From: Hafnia alvei
GTDB lineage: Bacteria; Pseudomonadota; Gammaproteobacteria; Enterobacterales; Enterobacteriaceae
Reading direction: 5' to 3'
DNA: 64,000 nucleotides
Assembly: GCF_900095695.1 (NCBI RefSeq)
Contig: NZ_FMIQ01000006.1
Span: 372,001 to 436,000, forward strand
Made by a program: the position numbers and the translations under genes. The notes under the pieces are model-generated. The model saw nothing but the letters and a program-made list of their open reading frames with translations, had not been told where the DNA came from and did not search any database. Shown here piece by piece: positions 39,099-48,378 of the stretch (positions are counted from its first letter, which is position 1; every line of letters begins with the position of its first letter).

Positions 39099-41768
39099 TT
39101 ATTTCTTAGATTTTTTCTCAGCTTTGGCGGCAGGTGCTTTTACGGCTTCAGCTTCGAGTGATTCGCTGAACTCACGGCCGTAGAAAGTATCCATCAGAAT
39201 TTGCTTCAGTTCTGAGATCAGCGGGTAGCGTGGGTTAGCTCCGGTACACTGGTCATCGAATGCATCTTCAGACAGTTTGTCAACTTTAGCCAAGAAGTCA
39301 GCTTCTTGAACGCCAGCTTCACGGATAGATGCTGGAATGCCCAGATCTGCCTTGATGTTGTCCAACCATGCCAACAGTTTTTCAATCTTCGCAGCAGTAC
39401 GGTCGCCCGGTGCGCTCAGACCTAAATGGTCTGCGATTTCAGCATAGCGGCGACGAGCCTGAGGGCGGTCGTACTGGCTGAAAGCAGTCTGCTTAGTTGG
39501 GTTATCGTTCGCGTTGTAGCGGATAACGTTAGAAATCAGCAGGGCGTTTGCTAAGCCGTGTGGAATATGGAACTCAGAACCCAGCTTGTGGGCCATGGAG
39601 TGGCATACACCCAAGAAGGCGTTGGCAAAAGCGATACCTGCGATAGTTGCCGCATTGTGAACACGCTCACGTGCAACTGGGTTTTTAGCCCCTTCATGGT
39701 AGCTTGCTGGCAGGTTTTCTTTCAGCAGCTTCAGCGCTTGCAGAGCCTGACCGTCAGAGTATTCGTTAGCCAGAACAGATACGTAAGCTTCCAGAGCATG
39801 AGTTACGGCATCCAGACCACCGAACGCACACAGTGATTTTGGCATGTTCATCACTAAGTTCGCATCAACGATCGCCATGTCTGGTGTCAATGCATAGTCA
39901 GCCAGTGGGTATTTCTGGCCTGTTGCATCGTCGGTGACCACGGCAAACGGAGTGACTTCTGAACCGGTACCTGAAGTGGTGGTGACGGCGATCATTTTCG
40001 CTTTCACGCCCATTTTAGGGAACTTGTAGATACGCTTACGTATATCCATGAAGCGCAGTGCCAGTTCTTCAAAGTGAGTTTCAGGATGTTCGTACATCAC
40101 CCACATAATTTTCGCTGCGTCCATTGGTGAACCACCGCCCAACGCGATAATCACGTCTGGTTTGAAGGAGTTCATCAGCTCTGCACCTTTACGTACGATG
40201 CTCAGCGTTGGGTCAGCTTCAACTTCGAAGAAGACTTCAGTTTCGATACCGTGGCCTTTCAGGACTTTAGTGATCTGATCTGCGTAACCATTGTTGAACA
40301 GGAAGCGGTCAGTCACGATGAAGGCACGTTTTGCACCATCAGATGCTACTTCATCCAGCGCGATTGGCAGAGAGCCACGGCGGAAGTAGATAGATTTCGG
40401 AAGTTTATGCCACAACATGTTTTCTGCTCGCTTCGCCACGGTTTTTTTGTTCATCAGGTGTTTAGGCCCGACGTTTTCAGAGATGGAGTTACCACCCCAA
40501 GAACCACAACCCAGAGTCAAAGATGGAGCAAGTTTGAAGTTATACAGGTCACCGATACCACCTTGAGAAGCAGGGGTGTTGATCAGGATACGTGCAGTCT
40601 TCATTTTTTCGCCGAAGTAATTTACACGCTCAGGCTGGTTATCCTGATCGGTGTACAGGCAAGAGGTATGGCCGATACCACCCATCTCAACCAATTTCTC
40701 AGCTTTAGTGACAGCTTCTTCAAAGTTTTTAGCGCGGTACATTGCCAGCGTTGGAGACAGTTTTTCATGAGCGAATGGTTCAGACTCATCAACAACTTTC
40801 ACTTCACCAATGAGGATCTTGGTGGTCGCTGGAACAGTAATGCCGGCCATTTTTGCAATTTCAGTGGCTGGCTGACCTACGATAGCCGCGTTCAGGCCGC
40901 CATTTTTCAGGATGATATCCTGAACGGCTTTCAATTCTTTACCTTGCAGCATGTAACCGCCGTGAGTGGCGAAACGCTCACGTACTGCGTCATACACGGA
41001 GTCAACCACGATAACAGACTGTTCTGAAGCACAGATCACGCCGTTGTCGAAGGTTTTAGACATCAAGATAGAAGCAACAACACGTTTAATGTCGGCAGTT
41101 TCGTCAACAACAACCGGTGTGTTACCTGCACCAACGCCGATAGCAGGCTTACCAGAGCTATACGCTGCTTTAACCATGCCCGGGCCACCGGTGGCCAGAA
41201 TCAGGTTAATGTCTGGGTGATGCATCAGTTGATTAGACAGTTCAACGCTTGGTTGATCGATCCAGCCGATGATATCTTTTGGCGCGCCAGCTGCGATAGC
41301 TGCCTGCAGAACGATATCTGCCGCTTTATTCGTCGCATTTTTGGCACGAGGGTGCGGAGAGAAGATGATACCGTTACGGGTTTTCAGGCTGATAAGTGCC
41401 TTGAAGATTGCAGTGGACGTCGGGTTAGTTGTTGGCACGATACCGCAGATGATACCGATAGGTTCTGCGATAGTGATAGTACCGAACGTGTCATCCTGAG
41501 ACAGGATGCCACAGGTTTTTTCATCTTTATAAGCGTTATAGATATATTCGGATGCAAAGTGGTTTTTAATCACTTTATCTTCCACGATACCCATACCTGA
41601 TTCCTCAACGGCTAATTTAGCCAACGGGATACGGGCATCAGCAGCAGCCAGAGCGGCGGCGCGGAAGATTTTATCTACTTGCTCTTGAGTGTAATTGGCA
41701 AACTCACGCTGGGCTTTTTTAACACGTGCTACTAACGCATCTAGTTCAGCGATATTGGTTACAGCCAT
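39099..41768 (-). CDS. adhE: Bifunctional acetaldehyde-CoA/alcohol dehydrogenase
   Basis: AdhE reduces acetyl-CoA to acetaldehyde and then ethanol during fermentation, and assembles into spirosomes. The 889-aa fusion has an N-terminal aldehyde dehydrogenase (about residues 1-440) with catalytic Cys in NGVICASEQS (about residue 246), a linker, and a C-terminal iron alcohol dehydrogenase (about 450-870). The latter carries GGGSPMDAAK, TTSGTGSEVTPF and the iron-binding histidines in HSMAHKLG and HGLANA. E. coli AdhE is 891 aa. A perfect CRP dyad lies far upstream. Confidence 0.99.
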   Translation of the reverse strand: MAVTNIAELDALVARVKKAQREFANYTQEQVDKIFRAAALAAADARIPLAKLAVEESGMGIVEDKVIKNHFASEYIYNAYKDEKTCGILSQDDTFGTITIAEPIGIICGIVPTTNPTSTAIFKALISLKTRNGIIFSPHPRAKNATNKAADIVLQAAIAAGAPKDIIGWIDQPSVELSNQLMHHPDINLILATGGPGMVKAAYSSGKPAIGVGAGNTPVVVDETADIKRVVASILMSKTFDNGVICASEQSVIVVDSVYDAVRERFATHGGYMLQGKELKAVQDIILKNGGLNAAIVGQPATEIAKMAGITVPATTKILIGEVKVVDESEPFAHEKLSPTLAMYRAKNFEEAVTKAEKLVEMGGIGHTSCLYTDQDNQPERVNYFGEKMKTARILINTPASQGGIGDLYNFKLAPSLTLGCGSWGGNSISENVGPKHLMNKKTVAKRAENMLWHKLPKSIYFRRGSLPIALDEVASDGAKRAFIVTDRFLFNNGYADQITKVLKGHGIETEVFFEVEADPTLSIVRKGAELMNSFKPDVIIALGGGSPMDAAKIMWVMYEHPETHFEELALRFMDIRKRIYKFPKMGVKAKMIAVTTTSGTGSEVTPFAVVTDDATGQKYPLADYALTPDMAIVDANLVMNMPKSLCAFGGLDAVTHALEAYVSVLANEYSDGQALQALKLLKENLPASYHEGAKNPVARERVHNAATIAGIAFANAFLGVCHSMAHKLGSEFHIPHGLANALLISNVIRYNANDNPTKQTAFSQYDRPQARRRYAEIADHLGLSAPGDRTAAKIEKLLAWLDNIKADLGIPASIREAGVQEADFLAKVDKLSEDAFDDQCTGANPRYPLISELKQILMDTFYGREFSESLEAEAVKAPAAKAEKKSKK

Positions 41769-42363
41769 AATGCTCTCCTGATAATGTTAAACTTTTTTAG
41801 TCAATGAGCCGCACAAGCAACAAGTATAGACAGATAAATGTGCTCTCTTTCAGAAACTTCACTTACTGAAAAGTTCCCGTTGGCTGATTTGCTAAAACAG
41901 CTTAGCTAGCAGTGGAGAAGTAAAGCCTGTGTTAAACATGAACGGTTTGGCTTTCTGCTAATCAGTGGGCCAGATGATAATAGCAGGCCTTTACTGTGAC
42001 TCTGAGCTTACCCATTCTTAGGTAGTTGTTTTGTGATTTGAATCACAAAAATGCCAAGCTGACACCTTTCAGCAATATGATACTGAGAGTCTTTATCATT
42101 AACGGGCAAAAGCGTCGAATTTTGCAGCGAAGTATCGATAAAATAAAACAATTTTGCAACAATGAGCCTCTTTTTACGCTTCTGAGTAAATGGAGTAAGA
42201 AATTAATACATTGAGCATAGATCGGGGCCATTATTTCCATTACATTACGCCGCAAGAACGTATCACTTCTATTGTGATTTGCTAACATTGTTCACCAAGT
42301 GGGTTTGCTAGTGACAATGTTGAAAATGACAGTCGCATTATTAATCTGGTTTTGGAGAGCATG
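41769..42363. other. Divergent intergenic region adhE-ychE
   Basis: About 595 bp contain no gene. A long adhE leader is expected, because E. coli adhE has a structured, RNase III-processed 5' region. The clear element is a CRP dyad at 42029-42050. Confidence 0.6.
42029..42050. promoter_or_regulatory. Perfect CRP-type dyad upstream of adhE
   Basis: TGTGA-N6-TCACA has both half-sites exact. The core GTGAT-N4-ATCAC also resembles an FNR site, which differs by TTGAT. It lies about 270 bp upstream of the adhE start and about 320 bp upstream of ychE. Confidence 0.8.
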
Positions 42364-43008
42364 GTGAGCCAGTCTTTGCTGGATTTATCTGGTTACATTA
42401 AGTTTTTTGTTGGTCTCTTCGCGTTGGTAAACCCAGTAGGTATTCTGCCGGTGTTTATTAGCATGACGAGCTATCAGGCGGTTGCGGCACGCAACAAAAC
42501 CAATCTGACGGCCAATACGTCAGTTGCCATCATTTTGATCTCTTCTTTATTGCTGGGCGATTCAATATTGATGTTCTTCGGCATCTCGATTGATTCCTTC
42601 CGTATTGCGGGGGGCATCTTGGTGGTGACCATTGCGATGTCGATGATTAGCGGGAAACTGGGCGAAGATAAGCAGAATAAACAAGAAAAATCAGAAACTG
42701 CGATCCGAGAAAATGTAGGCGTTGTACCGTTGGCATTGCCATTAATGGCTGGACCCGGCGCAATCAGCTCAACGATTGTTTGGAGTTCTCGCTACCACGG
42801 TTGGCAAAACCTGCTTGGGTTTTCTCTGGCCATTATTCTGTTTGCGTTCTGTTGTTGGCTACTATTTAGGGCTGCACCGTTGCTGGTCCGCTTGCTCGGT
42901 CAAACAGGCATTAACGTCATCACGCGAATCATGGGTTTGCTATTAATGGCGTTAGGTATTGAATTTATTGTTACAGGCCTGCGATCTATATTCCCCGGAC
43001 TGTTATAA
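42364..43008 (+). CDS. ychE: MarC family inner-membrane protein YchE
   Basis: This MarC-family (UPF0056) integral membrane protein has six predicted helices and unknown function. The 214-aa protein keeps the family blocks FFVGLFALVNPVGILPVFISM up to residue 34, FRIAGGILVVTIAMSMISGK and ALPLMAGPGAISSTIV. I chose the GTG at 42364 because GGAG lies 6 nt upstream; the ATG at 42361 is only 3 nt from it. In E. coli ychE also sits between adhE and oppA. Confidence 0.93.
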   Translation: MSQSLLDLSGYIKFFVGLFALVNPVGILPVFISMTSYQAVAARNKTNLTANTSVAIILISSLLLGDSILMFFGISIDSFRIAGGILVVTIAMSMISGKLGEDKQNKQEKSETAIRENVGVVPLALPLMAGPGAISSTIVWSSRYHGWQNLLGFSLAIILFAFCCWLLFRAAPLLVRLLGQTGINVITRIMGLLLMALGIEFIVTGLRSIFPGLL

Positions 43009-43032
43009 CCCATCAAATATCACGATATGATG

Positions 43033-43067
43033 AAACCGCTGTCGGCGTTGCCGATGGCGGTTTTTTT
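43033..43067 (+). terminator. Terminator downstream of ychE
   Basis: AAACCGC/GCGGTTT encloses an inner TCGG/CCGA stem and is followed by a T7 run. Confidence 0.9.
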
Positions 43068-43759
43068 CACTGGGCCGCATACTTACTTCAATAGTGTGTT
43101 GTTTCGCACTTCAGCCATAAACCTGCGTTATTTCAATAAGTTTGTTTTACTTACGTGATGATTTATTGACGTAATGAGCACAAATTTTGTTCAAAAAATC
43201 ACATCACAACATTCTGCTGAAACCCGTTATTAACGGGCTTATAGAATGCTCATAAGATCATCAATGGTTGAATCTTCTTACATTTGTTAATTTAACGATG
43301 TATTACTTCATAACTTTCCTTAAGCCTGAATGATTTGCTTTATAACATGGCTTGAAGAAAAGATATTATGTTATATCAGCGAGTTATCATTGATCTTTCC
43401 CCTCCCTCAGTGCAGTCTGTCAGAAGGCTAGAGTCGTAATAAAGAGAATTGCGTAACATTTCTATAAAAATAATTAGCAGTGATTTTAACCATCTGTTAG
43501 CTTCTGGGCATAATCACTGCGCTTAGCGTTGATGAGACAACTTTGTGCTGAAGCATTACCAGAAAAAGCGCCGCTGAATATTTCTGTGTCTGACCTGAGT
43601 CAAAGATTGCTATCGCTAAAAGTTCTAGATCTGAAACAGTAATGACGTTTTAAAACCACCTATCATGTCGGCAACTTCGTTCCTTGCTGATCTGGCCATA
43701 AAGCTAACAAAAGTTGGCATGTCCTCATGGACATCTTATTAAAGGGGAGTGGGTATACA
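43068..43759. other. Long 5' region of oppA
   Basis: About 690 bp have no gene. A long leader is typical of opp operons, where GcvB and other small RNAs control oppA translation in enterics. A small hairpin sits just before the ribosome site at 43719-43734. Confidence 0.6.
43719..43734 (+). promoter_or_regulatory. Hairpin just upstream of the oppA ribosome site
   Basis: ATGTCC-tcat-GGACAT ends 6 nt before AAAGGGGAG. It could be a standby or small-RNA-sensitive structure. Confidence 0.5.
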
Positions 43760-45397
43760 ATGAGCAAACACATCAAAAAGAATTTACTGGCCGTAAGCGT
43801 TATGGCGGCATTGGGCATGTTTAGTATTGCGCAGGTCCAGGCGGCGGATGTTCCTGCCGGTGTTAAGCTGGCCGATAAACAAGAGCTGGTCAAAAATAAC
43901 GGTTCTGAAGTTCAGTCATTAGACCCGCATAAAATTGAAGGCGTACCCGAAAACAACGTCACTAATGACTTGATGGAAGGTTTAACCCAGCACGATCCTC
44001 AGGGGAAAACTATCCCAGGCACGGCGGTGAGTTGGGACAATAAAGATTTTAAAGTATGGACTTTCCATATTCGCCCTGATGCCAAATGGTCAAATGGTCA
44101 GCCTGTTACCGCAGAAGATTTTGTTTATAGCTGGCAGCGTATTGTTGATCCAAAAACCGCATCGCCGTACGCCAGCTATCTGCAATACGCTCACGTTGAA
44201 AACGTAGACGACATTATTGCGGGAAAAAAAGATAAATCGACGCTGGGCGTGAAAGCGCTTGATGATAAAACTTTCCAAATTACCTTAACCGAGCCCGTAC
44301 CGTATTTAGCAGAAATGACGTCGCATTACGCCATGAAACCGGTGAACAAAGCCGTGGTGGAAAAATTTGGCGACAAATGGACGCTGCCTGAAAACTACGT
44401 GAGCAACGGCGCTTATAAATTAAAAGATTGGGTCGTTAACGAGCGTATTGTCTTAGAGCGTAACCCTGAATATTGGGACAATGCGAAAACCGTTATTAAT
44501 AAAGTCACGTTCCTGCCTATTGCTTCTGAAGTGACCGACGTCAACCGCTACCGTACCGGCGAAATCGATGTCACCTATAATAATATGCCAATCGAACTAT
44601 TCCAGAAGTTGAAAAAAGAGATCCCGCAGGAAGTTAAAGCCGATCCCTATCTGTGCACTTACTACTATGAAATTAATAACCAGAAGCCACCATTTAACGA
44701 TGAGCGCGTGCGTGAGGCCCTTAAGTTAGGGATGGACCGCGATATTATCGTTAACAAAGTCAAAAACCAGGGCGATCTGCCAGCCTACAGCTTTACCCCT
44801 CCTTATACCGATGGCGCTAAGTTAACCCCGCCTGAGTGGTTTGGTTGGTCACAGGAAAAACGTAATGAAGAGGCGAAGAAGTTACTCGCCGCTGCGGGCT
44901 ATGGCCCAGATAAACCACTGACGTTTAACCTGTTGTACAACACCTCCGATTTGCATAAAAAACTGGCGATTGCCGCAGCTTCTATTTGGAAGAAAAATCT
45001 GGGTGTGAACGTTAAGTTGGAAAACCAAGAGTGGAAAACGTTCTTGGATACCCGTCATCAGGGCACCTATGATGTTTCGCGTGCGGGCTGGTGTGCCGAT
45101 TACAACGAGCCAAGTTCATTCCTGAACATGATGCTGTCTGACAGCAGCAGTAACACGCCTCACTATAAGAGCGCAGCCTTTGATAAAATCATGGCTGGCG
45201 CACTGCAAACCAACAGCAAAGAGGCGCGAGCCGCCGTTTATCAACAGGCTGAACAGCAGCTTGATAAAGATTCTGCCATTGTCCCTGTCTATTACTACGT
45301 TAATGCGCGTCTGGTGAAACCCTATGTAGGCGGTTATACCGGTAAAGATCCGCAAGATAACGTATACGATAAAAACTTGTACATTATTCAGCACTAA
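43760..45397 (+). CDS. oppA: Oligopeptide-binding protein OppA
   Basis: OppA is the periplasmic receptor of the oligopeptide importer and binds di- to pentapeptides regardless of sequence. The 545-aa protein has a signal peptide of about 28 residues ending VQA. The SBP family 5 domain follows, with QSLDPHKIEGVPENNVTND near residue 50 and WTFHIRPDAKWSNGQPVTAEDF. The ATG at 43760 has AAAGGGGAG upstream; an in-frame ATG 33 nt earlier is excluded by the signal-peptide position. It heads oppABCDF and is separated from oppB by a 14-bp stem-loop. Confidence 0.98.
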   Translation: MSKHIKKNLLAVSVMAALGMFSIAQVQAADVPAGVKLADKQELVKNNGSEVQSLDPHKIEGVPENNVTNDLMEGLTQHDPQGKTIPGTAVSWDNKDFKVWTFHIRPDAKWSNGQPVTAEDFVYSWQRIVDPKTASPYASYLQYAHVENVDDIIAGKKDKSTLGVKALDDKTFQITLTEPVPYLAEMTSHYAMKPVNKAVVEKFGDKWTLPENYVSNGAYKLKDWVVNERIVLERNPEYWDNAKTVINKVTFLPIASEVTDVNRYRTGEIDVTYNNMPIELFQKLKKEIPQEVKADPYLCTYYYEINNQKPPFNDERVREALKLGMDRDIIVNKVKNQGDLPAYSFTPPYTDGAKLTPPEWFGWSQEKRNEEAKKLLAAAGYGPDKPLTFNLLYNTSDLHKKLAIAAASIWKKNLGVNVKLENQEWKTFLDTRHQGTYDVSRAGWCADYNEPSSFLNMMLSDSSSNTPHYKSAAFDKIMAGALQTNSKEARAAVYQQAEQQLDKDSAIVPVYYYVNARLVKPYVGGYTGKDPQDNVYDKNLYIIQH

Positions 45398-45410
45398 TAT
45401 ATGTAAATTT

Positions 45411-45445
45411 ATCAACGCCGTAGCAAATAAGGCTACGGCGTTGAT
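45411..45445 (+). promoter_or_regulatory. Intercistronic stem-loop oppA-oppB
   Basis: ATCAACGCCGTAGC (45411-45424) pairs perfectly with GCTACGGCGTTGAT (45432-45445) over 14 bp with a 7-nt loop. No T tract follows. It starts 13 bp after the oppA stop codon. It probably protects oppA mRNA and limits readthrough so that OppA exceeds OppBCDF. Confidence 0.8.
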
Positions 45446-45533
45446 AGCCGATATAGAAGTAGCAGTGGCAGGGTAACCTCGCCACTTTTCAAAAATATAA
45501 TCAGCCATAAGGCTGAAGTGCAGGGCTAGGGCA

Positions 45534-46454
45534 ATGTTAAAATTTATCTTTCGGCGCTTGCTTGAGGCGATACCGACGCTATTTATCCTGATCACCATCT
45601 CATTCTTCATGATGCGCTTAGCGCCGGGTAGCCCATTTACCGGTGAACGCGCTTTGCCGCCAGAAGTTTTGGCTAATATCGAAGCGAAATATCATCTTAA
45701 CGATCCTATCTGGAAACAATACGGACATTATTTAGTGCAATTAGGCCACGGTGATTTTGGCCCCTCATTTAAATATAAAGATTATTCCGTTAATGATTTG
45801 GTGAGCGCGTCGTTTCCTGTTTCGGCCAAATTAGGTTTTGCAGCCTTTTTATTGGCGGTAGTTTTTGGTGTGACGGCGGGCGTGTTAGCTGCGCTAAAAC
45901 AAAATAGCAAATGGGATTATGCGGTTATGGGGGTGGCCATGACCGGTATTGTCATCCCCAGTTTCGTGGTTGCGCCGTTATTGGTGTTAATTTTTGCCAT
46001 TCAGCTGAAATGGCTGCCGGGAGGCGGGTGGAACGGCGGGGCGCTCAAGTTTATGATTTTGCCAATGGTGGCACTCTCATTAGCTTATATCGCCAGCATC
46101 GCGCGTATTACCCGTGGCTCCATGATTGAAGTTTTGCATTCCAACTTTATTCGTACCGCACGGGCGAAAGGCTTACCGATGCGTCGCATTATTTTGCGTC
46201 ACGCATTGAAACCTGCGTTGCTGCCAGTGCTCTCGTATTTAGGCCCAGCCTTTGTCGGTATTATTACGGGTTCGATGGTTATCGAAACTATTTATGGATT
46301 GCCGGGTATCGGCCAGCTGTTTGTTAACGGTGCGCTGAACCGTGACTACTCCTTGGTGTTGAGCCTAACCATTTTGGTTGGCGCGCTGACCATCCTGTTT
46401 AACGCGATTGTCGATGTGCTTTATGCCGTCATCGATCCGAAAATCCGTTACTGA
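45534..46454 (+). CDS. oppB: Oligopeptide ABC transporter permease OppB
   Basis: OppB is one of two membrane subunits of the oligopeptide importer. The 306-aa protein, same length as in E. coli, has six predicted membrane helices. It opens with the permease N-terminus FRRLLEAIPTLFILITISFF, and the cytoplasmic EAA loop TARAKGLPMRRIILRHALKPAL (about residues 203-224) contacts the ATPases. It lies 15 bp before oppC. Confidence 0.97.
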   Translation: MLKFIFRRLLEAIPTLFILITISFFMMRLAPGSPFTGERALPPEVLANIEAKYHLNDPIWKQYGHYLVQLGHGDFGPSFKYKDYSVNDLVSASFPVSAKLGFAAFLLAVVFGVTAGVLAALKQNSKWDYAVMGVAMTGIVIPSFVVAPLLVLIFAIQLKWLPGGGWNGGALKFMILPMVALSLAYIASIARITRGSMIEVLHSNFIRTARAKGLPMRRIILRHALKPALLPVLSYLGPAFVGIITGSMVIETIYGLPGIGQLFVNGALNRDYSLVLSLTILVGALTILFNAIVDVLYAVIDPKIRY

Positions 46455-46469
46455 TTCGGGAGATCGCAA

Positions 46470-47378
46470 ATGTTACTGAATAAAAAAAATGCGCAGGTGG
46501 TCGAAAATTTCGGTGAACAACTGGAAGTGGAAGGTCGTAGCCTGTGGCAAGATGCGCGCCGTCGTTTCGTTCATAACCGCGCCGCGTTGGCGAGCCTGTT
46601 TGTACTGAGCCTGATCGCGCTATTTGTGATTTTTGCCCCGATGCTATCGCAATTTGCCTATGACGACACCGATTGGGGAATGATGTCATCGGCGCCAGAT
46701 ATGGAGTCAGGCCACTACTTTGGCACGGATTCTTCCGGGCGTGATTTGCTGGTGCGCGTGGCGATTGGCGGCCGTATTTCGTTAATGGTAGGGATTGCGG
46801 CGGCGCTGGTTGCGGTGGTCGTTGGCACCTTGTATGGCGCGATGGCCGGTTACGTGGGTGGCAAAACCGACTCGGTGATGATGCGCCTGCTCGAGATCCT
46901 CAACTCCTTCCCATTCATGTTTTTCGTGATTTTGCTGGTGACCTTCTTTGGGCAAAATATCCTGCTGATCTTTGTGGCGATCGGCATGGTGTCGTGGTTG
47001 GACATGGCGCGTATCGTGCGTGGACAAACGCTGAGTTTGAAGCGCAAAGAGTTTATTGAAGCGGCGCTGGTGGGCGGTGTATCCACACGCAAAATTGTCA
47101 CTCGCCATATTGTTCCCAACGTGCTGGGCGTGGTAGTGGTGTATGCCTCTTTATTGGTGCCAAGCATGATTTTGTTTGAATCCTTCCTCAGCTTCTTAGG
47201 GCTAGGGACTCAAGAACCGTTGAGCAGCTGGGGCGCGTTGCTGAGCGATGGCGCCAACTCAATGGAAGTGTCTCCGTGGTTGCTGATGTATCCGGCTGCG
47301 TTTCTAGTTGTGACGCTATTCTGTTTCAACTTTATCGGCGATGGTCTACGTGACGCCCTCGACCCGAAAGATCGTTAA
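46470..47378 (+). CDS. oppC: Oligopeptide ABC transporter permease OppC
   Basis: OppC is the second membrane subunit, 302 aa as in E. coli. It has an N-terminal OppC_N segment (LWQDARRRFVHNRAALASLFVL), the FGTDSSGRDLL motif near residue 85, and the EAA loop EAALVGGVSTRKIVTRHIVPN. A GGGAGA site precedes the ATG. The oppD ribosome site overlaps its stop codon. Confidence 0.97.
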   Translation: MLLNKKNAQVVENFGEQLEVEGRSLWQDARRRFVHNRAALASLFVLSLIALFVIFAPMLSQFAYDDTDWGMMSSAPDMESGHYFGTDSSGRDLLVRVAIGGRISLMVGIAAALVAVVVGTLYGAMAGYVGGKTDSVMMRLLEILNSFPFMFFVILLVTFFGQNILLIFVAIGMVSWLDMARIVRGQTLSLKRKEFIEAALVGGVSTRKIVTRHIVPNVLGVVVVYASLLVPSMILFESFLSFLGLGTQEPLSSWGALLSDGANSMEVSPWLLMYPAAFLVVTLFCFNFIGDGLRDALDPKDR

Positions 47379-47388
47379 GGAGTTTACG

Positions 47389-48378
47389 ATGATGACAACA
47401 GATAAAAGCGCAGAGCGGCTGCTGGCGGTAAAAGATCTCCGCGTCACCTTCACCACCAACGACGGCGATGTCACGGCGGTCAACGATTTAAACTTCTCGC
47501 TGCGAGCGGGTGAAACGCTCGGTATCGTTGGCGAGTCGGGTTCAGGGAAATCACAAACGGCGTTTGCGCTGATGGGATTGTTGGCACAAAACGGCAGTAT
47601 CGGCGGCTCCGCGTTGTTCAACGGACGTGAAATACTCAATCTACCGGAGAAGCAGCTCAATAAACTGCGCGCCGAAGAGATTGCAATGATCTTCCAAGAT
47701 CCGATGACCTCTCTGAACCCTTACATGCGCGTCGGCGAACAGCTGATGGAAGTGCTGATGCTGCATAAAGGCATGAGCAAAGCGCAGGCTTTCGAAGAAT
47801 CGGTGCGTATGCTGGATGCGGTAAAAATGCCGGAAGCGCGCAAGCGCATGCGCATGTTCCCGCATGAGTTTTCCGGCGGTATGCGTCAGCGCGTGATGAT
47901 TGCCATGGCGCTACTGTGTCGGCCTAAACTGTTGATCGCTGATGAACCCACCACGGCATTGGACGTTACGGTGCAGGCACAAATTATGACGCTGCTCAAT
48001 GAGTTGAAAAGCGAGTTTAATACCGCGATTATCATGATCACTCACGATCTGGGCGTGGTGGCGGGCATCTGCGACAAAGTGTTGGTGATGTATGCCGGGC
48101 GAACCATGGAATACGGTCAAGCACGCGACGTATTTTATTCGCCTAGCCATCCCTATTCGATTGGCCTGCTAAACGCAGTGCCGCGTTTAGACGGCGAAAA
48201 TGAATCTCTGCTAACCATCCCTGGTAATCCACCCAATCTGTTGCGCTTGCCGAAAGGCTGCCCATTCCAGCCGCGTTGTCCTCACTCTACTGAGCAGTGT
48301 ATGCAAATGCCGCCGCTGGAGTCATTTGGGGAAGGGCGTTTACGCGCCTGTTTTAGAACCGTGGAGGAATTGGCATGA
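47389..48378 (+). CDS. oppD: Oligopeptide ABC transporter ATPase OppD
   Basis: OppD is one of two ATPases driving peptide import. The 329-aa protein has Walker A GESGSGKSQ, signature FSGGMRQRVMIAMAL, Walker B LLIADEPTTALD and the C-terminal cysteine-bearing oligopeptide-type domain (GCPFQPRCPHS). Two adjacent ATGs occur at 47389 and 47392; TAAGGAG precedes both. A longer frame from 47341 overlaps oppC and is not supported. It overlaps oppF by 4 bp (ATGA). Confidence 0.97.
   Translation: MMTTDKSAERLLAVKDLRVTFTTNDGDVTAVNDLNFSLRAGETLGIVGESGSGKSQTAFALMGLLAQNGSIGGSALFNGREILNLPEKQLNKLRAEEIAMIFQDPMTSLNPYMRVGEQLMEVLMLHKGMSKAQAFEESVRMLDAVKMPEARKRMRMFPHEFSGGMRQRVMIAMALLCRPKLLIADEPTTALDVTVQAQIMTLLNELKSEFNTAIIMITHDLGVVAGICDKVLVMYAGRTMEYGQARDVFYSPSHPYSIGLLNAVPRLDGENESLLTIPGNPPNLLRLPKGCPFQPRCPHSTEQCMQMPPLESFGEGRLRACFRTVEELA

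Noticed and set aside
40251-41027. A 258-codon open frame on the plus strand opposite adhE.
   Set aside because: It is antisense to a highly conserved enzyme. Its translation has no recognisable domain, is rich in odd Cys/Phe/His patterns, and lacks a ribosome site. It is a codon-bias shadow.
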